From an uncultured Ruaniaceae bacterium (GTDB lineage Bacteria; Actinomycetota; Actinomycetes; Actinomycetales; Beutenbergiaceae), in contig CALKWS010000394.1 in assembly GCA_938004115.1 (NCBI GenBank), forward strand, positions 1 through 15,821: DNA of 15,821 bases. The letters are read 5' to 3'. The notes beneath the pieces are model-generated. The model was given only the letters and a program-made list of their open reading frames with translations. It was not told the origin of the DNA and did no database searches. A program made the position numbers and the translations under genes. Positions 5,819-12,625 of the stretch are shown piece after piece; positions within the stretch are counted from its first letter, which is position 1; every line of letters begins with the position of its first letter.

Positions 5819-7915
5819 CTAGGCCGTCGCCTCGGCCATCTGCCGCAGTTCCTTCTTCAGATCGGCGATCTCATCACGCAGGCGCGCCGCCAGTTCGAAC
5901 TGCAACTCCTCGGCGGCCGTGTGCATCTGATCGGACAGTTCCTGGATGAGTTCGGCCAGGTCGGAGGCCGCCGCGCCGGCCAGGCTCTCCCGGCCGGTTC
6001 CCGCGGTGCGGGGCGTGGGCGCCTGCCCCCGGCCCTTGCCCTGCTGGCGGTACCCGCCGGCGAGGAGTTCGGCGGTATCGACCTGCTCCCTGGCGAGCAT
6101 GTCGGTGATGTCCCCGATGCGTTTGCGCAACGGGGTGGGGTCGATGCCGTGCTCCTCGTTGTAGGCGATCTGCTTCGCCCGGCGGCGGTTGGTCTCATCG
6201 ATCGCATCGCGCATCGCGGGCGTGATCTCATCGGCGTACATGTGCACCTGGCCGGAGACGTTCCGCGCCGCGCGCCCGATGGTCTGGATCAGGGACGTCC
6301 CGGACCGCAGGAACCCTTCCTTGTCCGCATCCAGGATCGCCACCAGCGACACCTCGGGCAGGTCCAGGCCCTCGCGCAGCAGGTTGATCCCCACCAGCAC
6401 GTCGAACACGCCGGTGCGCAACTCGCGCAGCAACTCCACCCGGCGCAGGGTGTCCACTTCGGAGTGCAGGTACCGCACGCGTACCTGTTTCTCCAGCAGA
6501 TAGTCGGTGAGGTCCTCGGCCATCTTCTTGGTCAGCGTGGTGACCAGGACGCGTTCGTCCCGCTCCGCACGCTCGCGGATCTCCCCGAGCAGGTCGTCGA
6601 TCTGACCGCGGGTGGGTTTGACCACCACTTCCGGGTCCACCAGCCCGGTGGGACGGATGATCTGCTCCACCACGCCGTCGGACTGGGACAGTTCGTAGGG
6701 CCCGGGGGTGGCGGACAGGTACACCGTCTGGCCGATGCGTTCGAGGAACTCCTCCCACTTCAACGGGCGGTTGTCCATCGCGCTGGGCAGCCGGAAGCCG
6801 TGGTCCACCAGGGTGCGTTTACGGGACATGTCGCCCTCGTACATCGCTCCGATCTGGGGCACTGTGACGTGGGATTCGTCGATGACGAGCAGGAAGTCCT
6901 CGGGGAAGAAGTCCAGCAGGGTGTTGGGCGCCGATCCGGCCGGCCGGCCGTCGATGTGCCGGGAGTAGTTCTCGATCCCCGAACAGGTGCCGATCTGGCG
7001 CATCATCTCGATGTCGTAACTGGTGCGCATCCGCAACCGCTGGGCCTCGAGCAACTTGTTCTGGGACTCCAGCAGTTCCAGGTGCTCGCCCAGTTCGGCC
7101 TCGATCGACTCGATCGCCCGCTCCATCCGCTCCGGGCCGGCCACGTAGTGGGACGCCGGGAAGAGGAAGGTCTGGGTCTCCTGCCGCAGCACCTCGCCGG
7201 TGAGCGGGTGCAGGGTGTACAGCGCCTCGATCTCATCGCCGAACATCTCGATACGCAGGGCGAGTTCCTCGTACACCGGGATGATCTCGATCGTGTCCCC
7301 CCGCACCCGGAACGTCCCGCGGGTGAAGGCCATGTCGTTGCGGGTGTACTGCATCTGGACGAACTGGCGCAGCATGTCATCGCGGTCGATCTGCTGGCCC
7401 ACCTCCAACGGGACCATCCGGTCCACGTACTCCTGGGGCGTACCCAGGCCGTAGATGCAGGACACCGAGGCCACCACCACCGTGTCCCGGCGGGTCAGCA
7501 GCGAGTTGGTCGCCGAGTGCCGCAGCCGTTCCACCTCATCGTTGATCGAGGAGTCCTTCTCGATGTAGGTGTCCGTCTGCGGCACATAGGCCTCGGGCTG
7601 GTAGTAGTCGTAGTAGGAGACGAAGTACTCCACCGCGTTGTTCGGCAGCAACTCGCGGAACTCGTTGGCCAGTTGGGCCGCCAGGGTCTTGTTCGGCGCC
7701 ATCACCAACGTGGGCCGTTGCACCTGCTCGACCAGCCAGGCGGTGGTGGCGGACTTACCGGTACCGGTGGCGCCGAGCAGCACCACGTCCTTCTCCCCCG
7801 CCTGCAGCCGCTCGGTCAGCTCCGCGATCGCCGTCGGCTGGTCACCGCTGGGGGTGAACTCCGAGACCACCTCGAACGGTGCCACCGTGCGCTGCAGATC
7901 GGTCACTGGTCGCAT
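5819..7915 (-). CDS. uvrB: excinuclease ABC subunit UvrB
   Basis: Damage-verifying helicase-like subunit of nucleotide excision repair. It is loaded by UvrA, opens the duplex and recruits UvrC. The 698 residues match the full family length. Walker A is GATGTGKS at 48-55. The DNA-clamping beta-hairpin region lies at about 98-134 (YYDYYQPEAY, IEKDSSINDEVERLRHS). The helicase motif DESH is at 346-349, with SATPGPYE at 401-408 and QTIGRAAR at 544-551. The C-terminal UVR domain that contacts UvrC is at about 655-690. It is divergent from ftsH. No Shine-Dalgarno sequence is visible before the ATG at 7915, and a -10-like TAGTGT ends 6 bases before it, so the mRNA may be leaderless. In many actinobacteria uvrB follows coaE; here coaE lies on the same strand about 6.5 kb away. 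Confidence 0.98.
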   Translation of the reverse strand: MRPVTDLQRTVAPFEVVSEFTPSGDQPTAIAELTERLQAGEKDVVLLGATGTGKSATTAWLVEQVQRPTLVMAPNKTLAAQLANEFRELLPNNAVEYFVSYYDYYQPEAYVPQTDTYIEKDSSINDEVERLRHSATNSLLTRRDTVVVASVSCIYGLGTPQEYVDRMVPLEVGQQIDRDDMLRQFVQMQYTRNDMAFTRGTFRVRGDTIEIIPVYEELALRIEMFGDEIEALYTLHPLTGEVLRQETQTFLFPASHYVAGPERMERAIESIEAELGEHLELLESQNKLLEAQRLRMRTSYDIEMMRQIGTCSGIENYSRHIDGRPAGSAPNTLLDFFPEDFLLVIDESHVTVPQIGAMYEGDMSRKRTLVDHGFRLPSAMDNRPLKWEEFLERIGQTVYLSATPGPYELSQSDGVVEQIIRPTGLVDPEVVVKPTRGQIDDLLGEIRERAERDERVLVTTLTKKMAEDLTDYLLEKQVRVRYLHSEVDTLRRVELLRELRTGVFDVLVGINLLREGLDLPEVSLVAILDADKEGFLRSGTSLIQTIGRAARNVSGQVHMYADEITPAMRDAIDETNRRRAKQIAYNEEHGIDPTPLRKRIGDITDMLAREQVDTAELLAGGYRQQGKGRGQAPTPRTAGTGRESLAGAAASDLAELIQELSDQMHTAAEELQFELAARLRDEIADLKKELRQMAEATA

Positions 7916-7921
7916 ACGTCA

Positions 7922-7944
7922 ACACTACGACTTCCCGCCCACAT
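7922..7944 (-). promoter_or_regulatory. candidate uvrB promoter, -10 with partial PafBC-type upstream motif
   Basis: On the minus strand, TAGTGT (7922-7927) fits the TAnnnT -10 pattern. Exactly 8 bases upstream, ATGTGGGCG (7936-7944) matches 6 of 9 positions of the mycobacterial RecA-independent DNA-damage promoter motif TTGTCRGTG-N8-TAnnnT. Transcription would start at about the A of the ATG. The upstream match is partial and could be chance. Confidence 0.35.
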
Positions 7945-8045
7945 CGGCCCAAGAGGTTCACCCTCGGCACACTCCCCGAACGCTCCGCCCAAAGAGCCTT
8001 GCCGGATTCGCCGCCCCACCCGCCCCGGCCGTGACGCCGCGTCCA

Positions 8046-8073
8046 CCGCCGAACGTCTCGCCAGGTTCGGCGG
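8046..8073. promoter_or_regulatory. 9-bp inverted repeat in the uvrB-ftsH divergent region
   Basis: CCGCCGAAC (8046-8054) and GTTCGGCGG (8065-8073) are perfect inverted repeats separated by 10 bases. They lie just upstream of a possible ftsH -10 (TAGACT, 8086-8091), so the repeat would cover the -35 region. The CGAAC/GTTCG halves resemble an actinobacterial LexA box, but the spacer is 10, not 4, so a standard SOS box is not supported. Confidence 0.45.
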
Positions 8074-8120
8074 CACACCCGCCCATAGACTGGTGGAGGT
8101 TCAACCGATAGGGAGACGCG

Positions 8121-10190
8121 ATGAGTGAGACGGGCGAGGGCCAGCAACGGTCCCGCAAGGCGCTGGACAGCCCGAACAGGCGCGACCAGGACGACGTGCC
8201 CCCGTGGCGCACCGAGGGCCTACCCGACAACCCCGAGCCCCCGCAGCCCAAATGGTGGCGGATCGTGCTGTGGATCGGGCTGGGCTGGCTGCTGTTGTTC
8301 GGTCTCACCACTACCCAGGACGTGATGAGTTCCCAGGTGGCCACTGTGCCGTACTCGGAATTCACCCGCCAGGTCGACGAAGGCAACGTGCAGGAGATCT
8401 ACGCCCGCGGGCAGAGCATCGAGGGCGTCCTCACCGAGCCGGCCAGCCACCCCGAGACCGGGGCGAACTACGAGCAGTTCACCACCGAGCGTCCGGTCTT
8501 CGCCCAGGACGACCTGCTGGCCGAGTTGGAAGCCCAGGACGCGGTGGTGCAGGCGACCCCCGTGGTGCAGGAGCGCGGGGTGCTGTCCAACCTGCTCATC
8601 TCCCTGCTCCCGCTGGCCCTGATCGTGCTGTTCTGGGTGTGGTTGTTCCGCCGCCAGGCCCGGGCGATGGGCGGCGCCGCCGGCGGCATGCTCGGCGGCG
8701 GCAAGAAGGTCAAACCGGTCGAACCCGAGGAGGTGCGCGCCACCTTCGACGACGTCGCGGGCATCGATGAGGTGAAGGCCGAACTCAACCAGGTGGTCAC
8801 GTTCCTACGCGAACCCGACCGGTACACGCGCCTCGGCGCCACGCTGCCCAAGGGCGTGCTGCTGGAGGGCCCGCCGGGGACGGGTAAGACGCTCATCGCC
8901 CGCGCCACCGCCGGTGAGGCGGACGTGCCGTTCTTCTCCGCCAGCGGGTCGGAGTTCATCGAGATGATCGTGGGTGTGGGCGCCCAGCGGGTCCGTCAAC
9001 TCTTCGAGGAGGCCCGCAAGGTGGCCCCCTCGATCATCTTCATCGACGAGATCGACACCATCGGCCGGTCCCGCTCGGGCACCCAGGCGGTGGGATCGAA
9101 CACCGAGCAGGAGCAGACGCTGAACCAGATCCTCACCGAGATGGACGGGTTCAGCGGTGCCGAGGGCGTGGTGGTCATCGCAGCCACGAACCGCTCCGAC
9201 GTCCTGGACTCCGCACTGACCCGCGCCGGACGCTTCGACCGCAAGATCACCGTCTCCCCACCGGACCAGGTGGGCCGGGAGCAGATCCTGCGGGTACACA
9301 CCCGCGGTAAGCCGTTGGGTCCCGACGTGGACCTGGAACAGATCGCCAAGACCACACCTGGCATGACCGGTGCCGACCTGGCGCACCTGACCAACGAGGC
9401 CGCGATCATGGCTGCCGAGCGGGGCGATACCCACCTGAGCGCGCGGGACTTCGCCATCGCGCTGGAGAAGGTGCAGTTGGGCAGCGAACGAGCCGTGGTG
9501 ATGCCCGAGGAGGAACGCATCCGCACCGCCTACCACGAGGCCGGGCACGCCGTGCTGGGCATGGTCCAGCCCGGGGCGGACCCGGTGCGCAAGATCTCCA
9601 TCATCCCCCGCGGCCGGGCCCTGGGGGTGACGCTGTCCACCCCGGAGTCGGACCGGTACGGCTACGACGCGGAGTACCTCAAGGGCCGTATCATCGGCGC
9701 CCTGGGCGGGATGGCCGCCGAGCAGGAGATCTTCGGGGTCATCACCACCGGAGCCGAATCCGACCTGCAGACCGCCACCGGGATCGCCCGGCAGATGGTG
9801 GGCCGCTGGGGCATGTCCCCCACCGTGGGCCCGATCCAGGTGTATCCGCAGGAGGGGGACCCGCGGCAGAGCGGTGCCTCGGACCAACTGCTGGCCACCG
9901 TGGACGATGAGGTGCGGGCGTTGATCGTGCAGTGCTACGAGAAGGCGCTGAGCCGCATCCGCCAGTACCGACCGCAGTTGGACGGCATCGTGGCCGCATT
10001 GCTGGAACACGAGACCCTGGATGAGCGGCAGTCCTACGAGGCGGCCGGCATCACCCAGGCCCCGCCCCGGCCGCTGCTGGTCGGTGCCCGCCCGGACGCC
10101 CCCGGGAAGCACGACGGCGAGGGTGGCGCCGAGCGCGCCGGTGACGGGGTCTCGGACCGGGCGGACGACGACGCACCGGCCCGGCCCTGA
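8121..10190 (+). CDS. ftsH: FtsH-family ATP-dependent zinc metalloprotease (divergent paralogue)
   Basis: Membrane-anchored AAA+ protease that unfolds and degrades membrane and cytosolic substrates, 689 residues. A hydrophilic N-terminal tail (1-44) precedes membrane helix 1 (about 48-62). An extracytoplasmic domain (about 63-155) and helix 2 (about 157-176) follow. Walker A is GPPGTGKT at 250-257, Walker B IIFIDEID at 305-312, and the arginine-finger segment RAGRFDR at 368-374. The zinc site is HEAGH at 472-476, with Asp548 (TTGAESDLQ) as the probable third ligand. Oddities: the pore motif normally FVG is IVG (EMIVGVGA, about 281-288), and the usual HDEREQT is NTEQEQT. The short C-terminus differs from the long tail of mycobacterial FtsH, and the usual hpt/folE neighbours are absent. 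It is probably a second FtsH. Start: GGGAG 5 bases before the ATG. Confidence 0.92.
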   Translation: MSETGEGQQRSRKALDSPNRRDQDDVPPWRTEGLPDNPEPPQPKWWRIVLWIGLGWLLLFGLTTTQDVMSSQVATVPYSEFTRQVDEGNVQEIYARGQSIEGVLTEPASHPETGANYEQFTTERPVFAQDDLLAELEAQDAVVQATPVVQERGVLSNLLISLLPLALIVLFWVWLFRRQARAMGGAAGGMLGGGKKVKPVEPEEVRATFDDVAGIDEVKAELNQVVTFLREPDRYTRLGATLPKGVLLEGPPGTGKTLIARATAGEADVPFFSASGSEFIEMIVGVGAQRVRQLFEEARKVAPSIIFIDEIDTIGRSRSGTQAVGSNTEQEQTLNQILTEMDGFSGAEGVVVIAATNRSDVLDSALTRAGRFDRKITVSPPDQVGREQILRVHTRGKPLGPDVDLEQIAKTTPGMTGADLAHLTNEAAIMAAERGDTHLSARDFAIALEKVQLGSERAVVMPEEERIRTAYHEAGHAVLGMVQPGADPVRKISIIPRGRALGVTLSTPESDRYGYDAEYLKGRIIGALGGMAAEQEIFGVITTGAESDLQTATGIARQMVGRWGMSPTVGPIQVYPQEGDPRQSGASDQLLATVDDEVRALIVQCYEKALSRIRQYRPQLDGIVAALLEHETLDERQSYEAAGITQAPPRPLLVGARPDAPGKHDGEGGAERAGDGVSDRADDDAPARP

Positions 10191-10216
10191 CCCGCACCCT
10201 GGGAGACACTCACCTC

Positions 10217-10900
10217 GTGCACACCACACCGACGCTGCTGCCCATCGATGAGCAGGCGACCATCTGGTCCGTACCCGAAGCCGAGCGGCTGGAGGCCCTC
10301 ACCGACCGCCCGTTGCTGCTGATGCTGCATGGCTTCGGATCGAACGAGCGGGACCTGGCCGGACTGTTCGAGGCGATAGGCCCGGACTATCTGATCGCCA
10401 GCCTGCGCGCGCCCCTGCCCCTGCCCGGGATGTCGGGTGCTTACGCGTGGTTCCCACTGGATCCGCAACGGGTGGGGAATCCCGATCCGGCCCTGGCGGA
10501 CGCGGCGGTGCGCGGAGTGCTGCGCTGGCTGGAGGCGGTGCACGCCCAGGTGCGCAGTCCCGGACCGGTGGGCCTGCTGGGGTTCAGTCAGGGCGCGGCG
10601 ATGAGTCTGCAACTGCTGCGCCACGAGCCGGAGTCCTTCCAGTGCGCGGTGCTGCTGTCCGGGTTCGCGATCCCCGGCCTGCACGGCGGTGATGCGGCCC
10701 TGGCCCAGATCCGCCCGCCGGTGTTCGTCGGGCACGACCCGGCCGATCCGGTCATCCCGCCGGCGGCCACCGAGCGCCTGCGGACCTTCGCCGCTGAGCA
10801 TCTGGCTGCCACGACGCGGAAGTACCCCGGGGTCGGGCACGGCCTCTCCCCCGCCGAACTGCACGACGTCGTCGGCTTCCTGCGCACGCACCTGCGCTGA
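10217..10900 (+). CDS. alpha/beta hydrolase, carboxylesterase/phospholipase family
   Basis: A 227-residue serine hydrolase of the small carboxylesterase (Abhydrolase_2) type, with no signal peptide, so probably cytoplasmic. LLLMLHGFGSNERDL (33-47) gives the oxyanion-hole HGFGS. GFSQG at 122-126 holds the nucleophile Ser124. The acid is probably Asp177 in DPADPVIP, and His208 in GVGHGLS completes the triad. It starts with GTG 26 bases after the ftsH stop, with GGGAG about 11 bases upstream, so it is probably co-transcribed with ftsH. The substrate is unknown: family members act on short acyl esters, lysophospholipids or acylated proteins. Confidence 0.88.
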   Translation: MHTTPTLLPIDEQATIWSVPEAERLEALTDRPLLLMLHGFGSNERDLAGLFEAIGPDYLIASLRAPLPLPGMSGAYAWFPLDPQRVGNPDPALADAAVRGVLRWLEAVHAQVRSPGPVGLLGFSQGAAMSLQLLRHEPESFQCAVLLSGFAIPGLHGGDAALAQIRPPVFVGHDPADPVIPPAATERLRTFAAEHLAATTRKYPGVGHGLSPAELHDVVGFLRTHLR

Positions 10901-10933
10901 CCGGGCCCGCAGCGCTGCACACCGTCGGCCCGG
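10901..10933 (+). terminator. possible weak terminator after the hydrolase gene
   Basis: CCGGGCC (10901-10907) and GGCCCGG (10927-10933) can pair across a 19-base loop directly after the stop codon. There is no T-run and the loop is long, so this is tentative. The right arm overlaps the first unit of the following tandem repeat. Confidence 0.25.
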
Positions 10934-10996
10934 GCTGCGTACTCGCGGCGTGCCGGGCTGCGTACTCGCGGCGGGCCGGGCTGCGTACCGGTGGCG
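10930..10996 (+). repeat. three-copy 23-bp tandem repeat upstream of osmC
   Basis: Units starting at 10930 and 10953 are identical over 21 bases (CCGGGCTGCGTACTCGCGGC plus G). The third, at 10976, differs only in a 4-base block (TCGC becomes CGGT). The period is 23 bp. The array lies between the hydrolase stop and the osmC ribosome site, where an operator array for osmC would be expected. No recognised regulator motif is seen. Replication slippage is an alternative origin. Confidence 0.8.
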
Positions 10997-11048
10997 GGCG
11001 GGGCAGGATGGCGGGTGAAGGTTTACCCCCGATCGTCAGGAGATTGCC

Positions 11049-11474
11049 ATGACCGTGGTCAGCAAGGCCAGCACCGCCTGGAAGGGCGACCTGTTCAACG
11101 GCTCCGGAACCACCACGCTCGACACGTCCGGCCTCGCCACGTTCGATGTGTCCTGGAAGGCCCGCACCGAGCCCGGTGGCGGTACCACCAACCCGGAGGA
11201 GTTGATCGCCGCAGCGCACGCCTCCTGCTTCTCGATGGCGTTCTCCAACGAGCTGGCCAACAACGGCACTCCGCCCACCTCGCTGGACACCCACGCGGAG
11301 GTGTCGTTCGTGCCCGGCACCGGCATCACCGGGATCGCCCTGCGCGTCACCGCGAAGGTCGACGGGCTCGGCGAGGAGGACTTCCAGCGCATCGCCGAGG
11401 CGGCCAGGACCGGCTGCCCGGTCTCCCAGGCGCTGGCGGCCGTGGATATCACGCTGGAGGCGACCCTGGCCTGA
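11049..11474 (+). CDS. OsmC/Ohr-family peroxide reductase
   Basis: Thiol-dependent peroxidase of the OsmC type, 141 residues, the normal length. It reduces organic and hydrogen peroxides in the cytoplasm through a Cys pair. The nucleophile Cys60 lies in the helix ELIAAAHASCFSMAFSNEL, and Cys123 lies in RTGCPVSQAL, matching E. coli OsmC Cys59 and Cys125. The spacing and the N-terminal beta-strand pattern (STAWKGDLFNGSG) fit OsmC better than Ohr. A strong AGGAGA lies 5-6 bases before the ATG. It is preceded by a tandem-repeat array and followed by a hairpin shared with the convergent TetR gene. Confidence 0.93.
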   Translation: MTVVSKASTAWKGDLFNGSGTTTLDTSGLATFDVSWKARTEPGGGTTNPEELIAAAHASCFSMAFSNELANNGTPPTSLDTHAEVSFVPGTGITGIALRVTAKVDGLGEEDFQRIAEAARTGCPVSQALAAVDITLEATLA

Positions 11475-11494
11475 TTCCGCGCCGCACCGGATCA

Positions 11495-11528
11495 CGCTGA
11501 GCCCGCACCCGCCGGTGCGGGCTCAGTG
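11495..11528. terminator. bidirectional terminator hairpin between osmC and tetR
   Basis: Arms 11497-11509 and 11514-11526 are perfectly complementary over 13 bp (core GAGCCCGCACC / GGTGCGGGCTC) around a 4-base loop. A G-T pair and one further pair extend it outward. GCGTTT follows on the plus strand. It sits between the convergent osmC and TetR genes and contains the TetR stop codon (11523-11525) in its right arm. Confidence 0.75.
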
Positions 11529-12434
11529 CGTTTCCGCGGCCTGTCCGATCGCGGTCCCGACCCCGTCCAGGATCCATTCCAGGGCCGACTCGAGCGGATC
11601 CGAGACGGCATCGAACCCGCCCTCCAGGTACACCCGCAGCATCGTGGGATACCGGTCCTGGTCGAAGTAGTCCACCCAGAACGCACTGAGCGATTCCCAG
11701 TACTCCTGCACGTCCTCGCCGGTGGCCGTGCTCTCGGCATGCTCCGCCGCCGCTGCCCGCGCCAACCCTTGCATGGCCGCATCGATCATGCCCAGGGTCT
11801 GCACCACCCGCCTCGCGGGCAGCCCCGCCCCCAGCAGGATCCGCAGGCCGCACTCCTGCGCATCCAGCACGTGGGGAGCCAGCGGTGTCCGCCAGACGTT
11901 GGACTGCAGCACCCAGGGATGGCGCACGTACATCCGGTGATGTTCCCGGGCGTACCGTGCCAACTCATCCCGCCACCCGGACCCGGGTTCCGGCAGCCGC
12001 AACTCCGCGTACACCCGGTCCACCATGAGGTCCAGCAGTTCGGCCCGGCCGGGCACATAGGTGTACAGCGTCATCGTGCCCACGCCCAGTTCGGCCGCGA
12101 CCCGTCGCATGGTCAGGGCCTCCAGGCCCTCCCGGGCCACGACGCGTAGCGCGGCCCGGACCACGTCCTCCAGGACGAAGCGTGGCTTGCGGCCGCGTCC
12201 GGACGGCGCCGGCGGGTCCCAGAGCAGCGCGAGTCTGCGGTCGGTGGCGGCCGTGCGCACCACCCGTGGTTCGTCACCCGCGGCTCCCTGGACCTCCTGG
12301 GCGCTCCCGGCGGTGGTCGCGTCCGGCGCGCTCTGGACGCTCGGGGCACTCGGGGCATCCGGGACATCCGGGGCATCCGGGGCATCCGGGGCATCCGGGG
12401 CATCCGGGGCAGCGTCGCGGCCATCGGCATTCAT
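11523..12434 (-). CDS. TetR/AcrR-family regulator with Asp-Ala-Pro repeat tail
   Basis: One-component repressor, 303 residues from the ATG at 12434. That start is chosen because GAGGAGGG lies 5 bases upstream; an in-frame frame open to 12539 exists but has no such support. Residues 8-32 are a DAP/DAP tripeptide repeat, and 33-75 are also low complexity. The TetR helix-turn-helix lies at about 85-130 (ALRVVAREGLEALTMRRVAAELGVGTMTLYTYV). The all-helical ligand-binding part (about 150-295) resembles the TetR_C tetracycline-repressor-like class. It is divergent from a drug-exporter-type ABC operon, so it probably represses that operon and itself through the palindromes at 12558-12610. The inducer is unknown. 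The N-terminal extension of about 80 residues is unusual for TetR proteins. Confidence 0.9.
   Translation of the reverse strand: MNADGRDAAPDAPDAPDAPDAPDVPDAPSAPSVQSAPDATTAGSAQEVQGAAGDEPRVVRTAATDRRLALLWDPPAPSGRGRKPRFVLEDVVRAALRVVAREGLEALTMRRVAAELGVGTMTLYTYVPGRAELLDLMVDRVYAELRLPEPGSGWRDELARYAREHHRMYVRHPWVLQSNVWRTPLAPHVLDAQECGLRILLGAGLPARRVVQTLGMIDAAMQGLARAAAAEHAESTATGEDVQEYWESLSAFWVDYFDQDRYPTMLRVYLEGGFDAVSDPLESALEWILDGVGTAIGQAAETH
12343..12405 (-). repeat. 9-bp tandem repeat coding the DAP tail of the TetR protein
   Basis: Six units of GGGGCATCC (one with A in place of the fourth G) run head to tail from 12352 to 12405. A degenerate unit (GGGGCACTC) precedes them at 12343-12351. Each unit equals three codons, so gain or loss of units keeps the frame and only changes the length of the disordered N-terminal tail. 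Confidence 0.9.
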
Positions 12435-12557
12435 CTGCACCCTCCTCACAAGCACTGCGGGTCTCACCGAAGCACTGGTCTCACCAAACACGGCGGGCTC
12501 CACGGGCCCCACCGAGCACTGCGGCTGCCCGAACGGCACGTCACGTAATACCTACCA

Positions 12558-12578
12558 TTACCGTACGCTGTATGGTAA
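12558..12578. promoter_or_regulatory. putative TetR operator 1
   Basis: A 21-bp palindrome of pattern TTACC-n-TAC-n3-GTA-n-GGTAA, with 16 of 20 paired positions symmetric, lies in the AT-richest part of the TetR/ABC divergent region. Its length and position are typical for a TetR dimer site. Overlapping divergent -10 elements are likely here but cannot be fixed. Confidence 0.65.
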
Positions 12579-12589
12579 TTTTGGCGCGG

Positions 12590-12610
12590 TTTCCGTACGG
12601 CGTACCTGAA
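12590..12610. promoter_or_regulatory. putative TetR operator 2
   Basis: Aligned base for base with operator 1, this stretch matches at about 13 of 21 positions, including CCGTACG and the following GTA. Its core GTACGGCGTAC is itself palindromic. It lies 32 bp (three helical turns) from operator 1 and ends 2 bases before the ribosome site of the ABC gene, so binding here would block the transcript start. Confidence 0.5.
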
Positions 12611-12625
12611 TAGGAGTGTGCACCC

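Noticed and set aside
8046..8073. LexA (SOS) box for uvrB
   Set aside because: The half-sites CGAAC and GTTCG are present but separated by 10 bases instead of 4, so the canonical actinobacterial box is not met.
5921..8128. 735-codon open frame opposite uvrB
   Set aside because: It mirrors uvrB on the other strand, is rich in His/Gln/Val/Leu as expected for an antisense frame in GC-rich DNA, and shows no domain. UvrB is unambiguous.
8805..10229. 474-codon minus-strand frame opposite ftsH
   Set aside because: Shadow of ftsH. It has no recognisable domain, and the ftsH frame carries all catalytic motifs.
12343..12405. CRISPR-like repeat array
   Set aside because: Units are 9 bp, head to tail without spacers, and in frame with the TetR coding sequence.
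12434..12539. Longer TetR start at 12539
   Set aside because: It would run the coding frame into the promoter region, and the strong GAGGAGGG is placed for the ATG at 12434.
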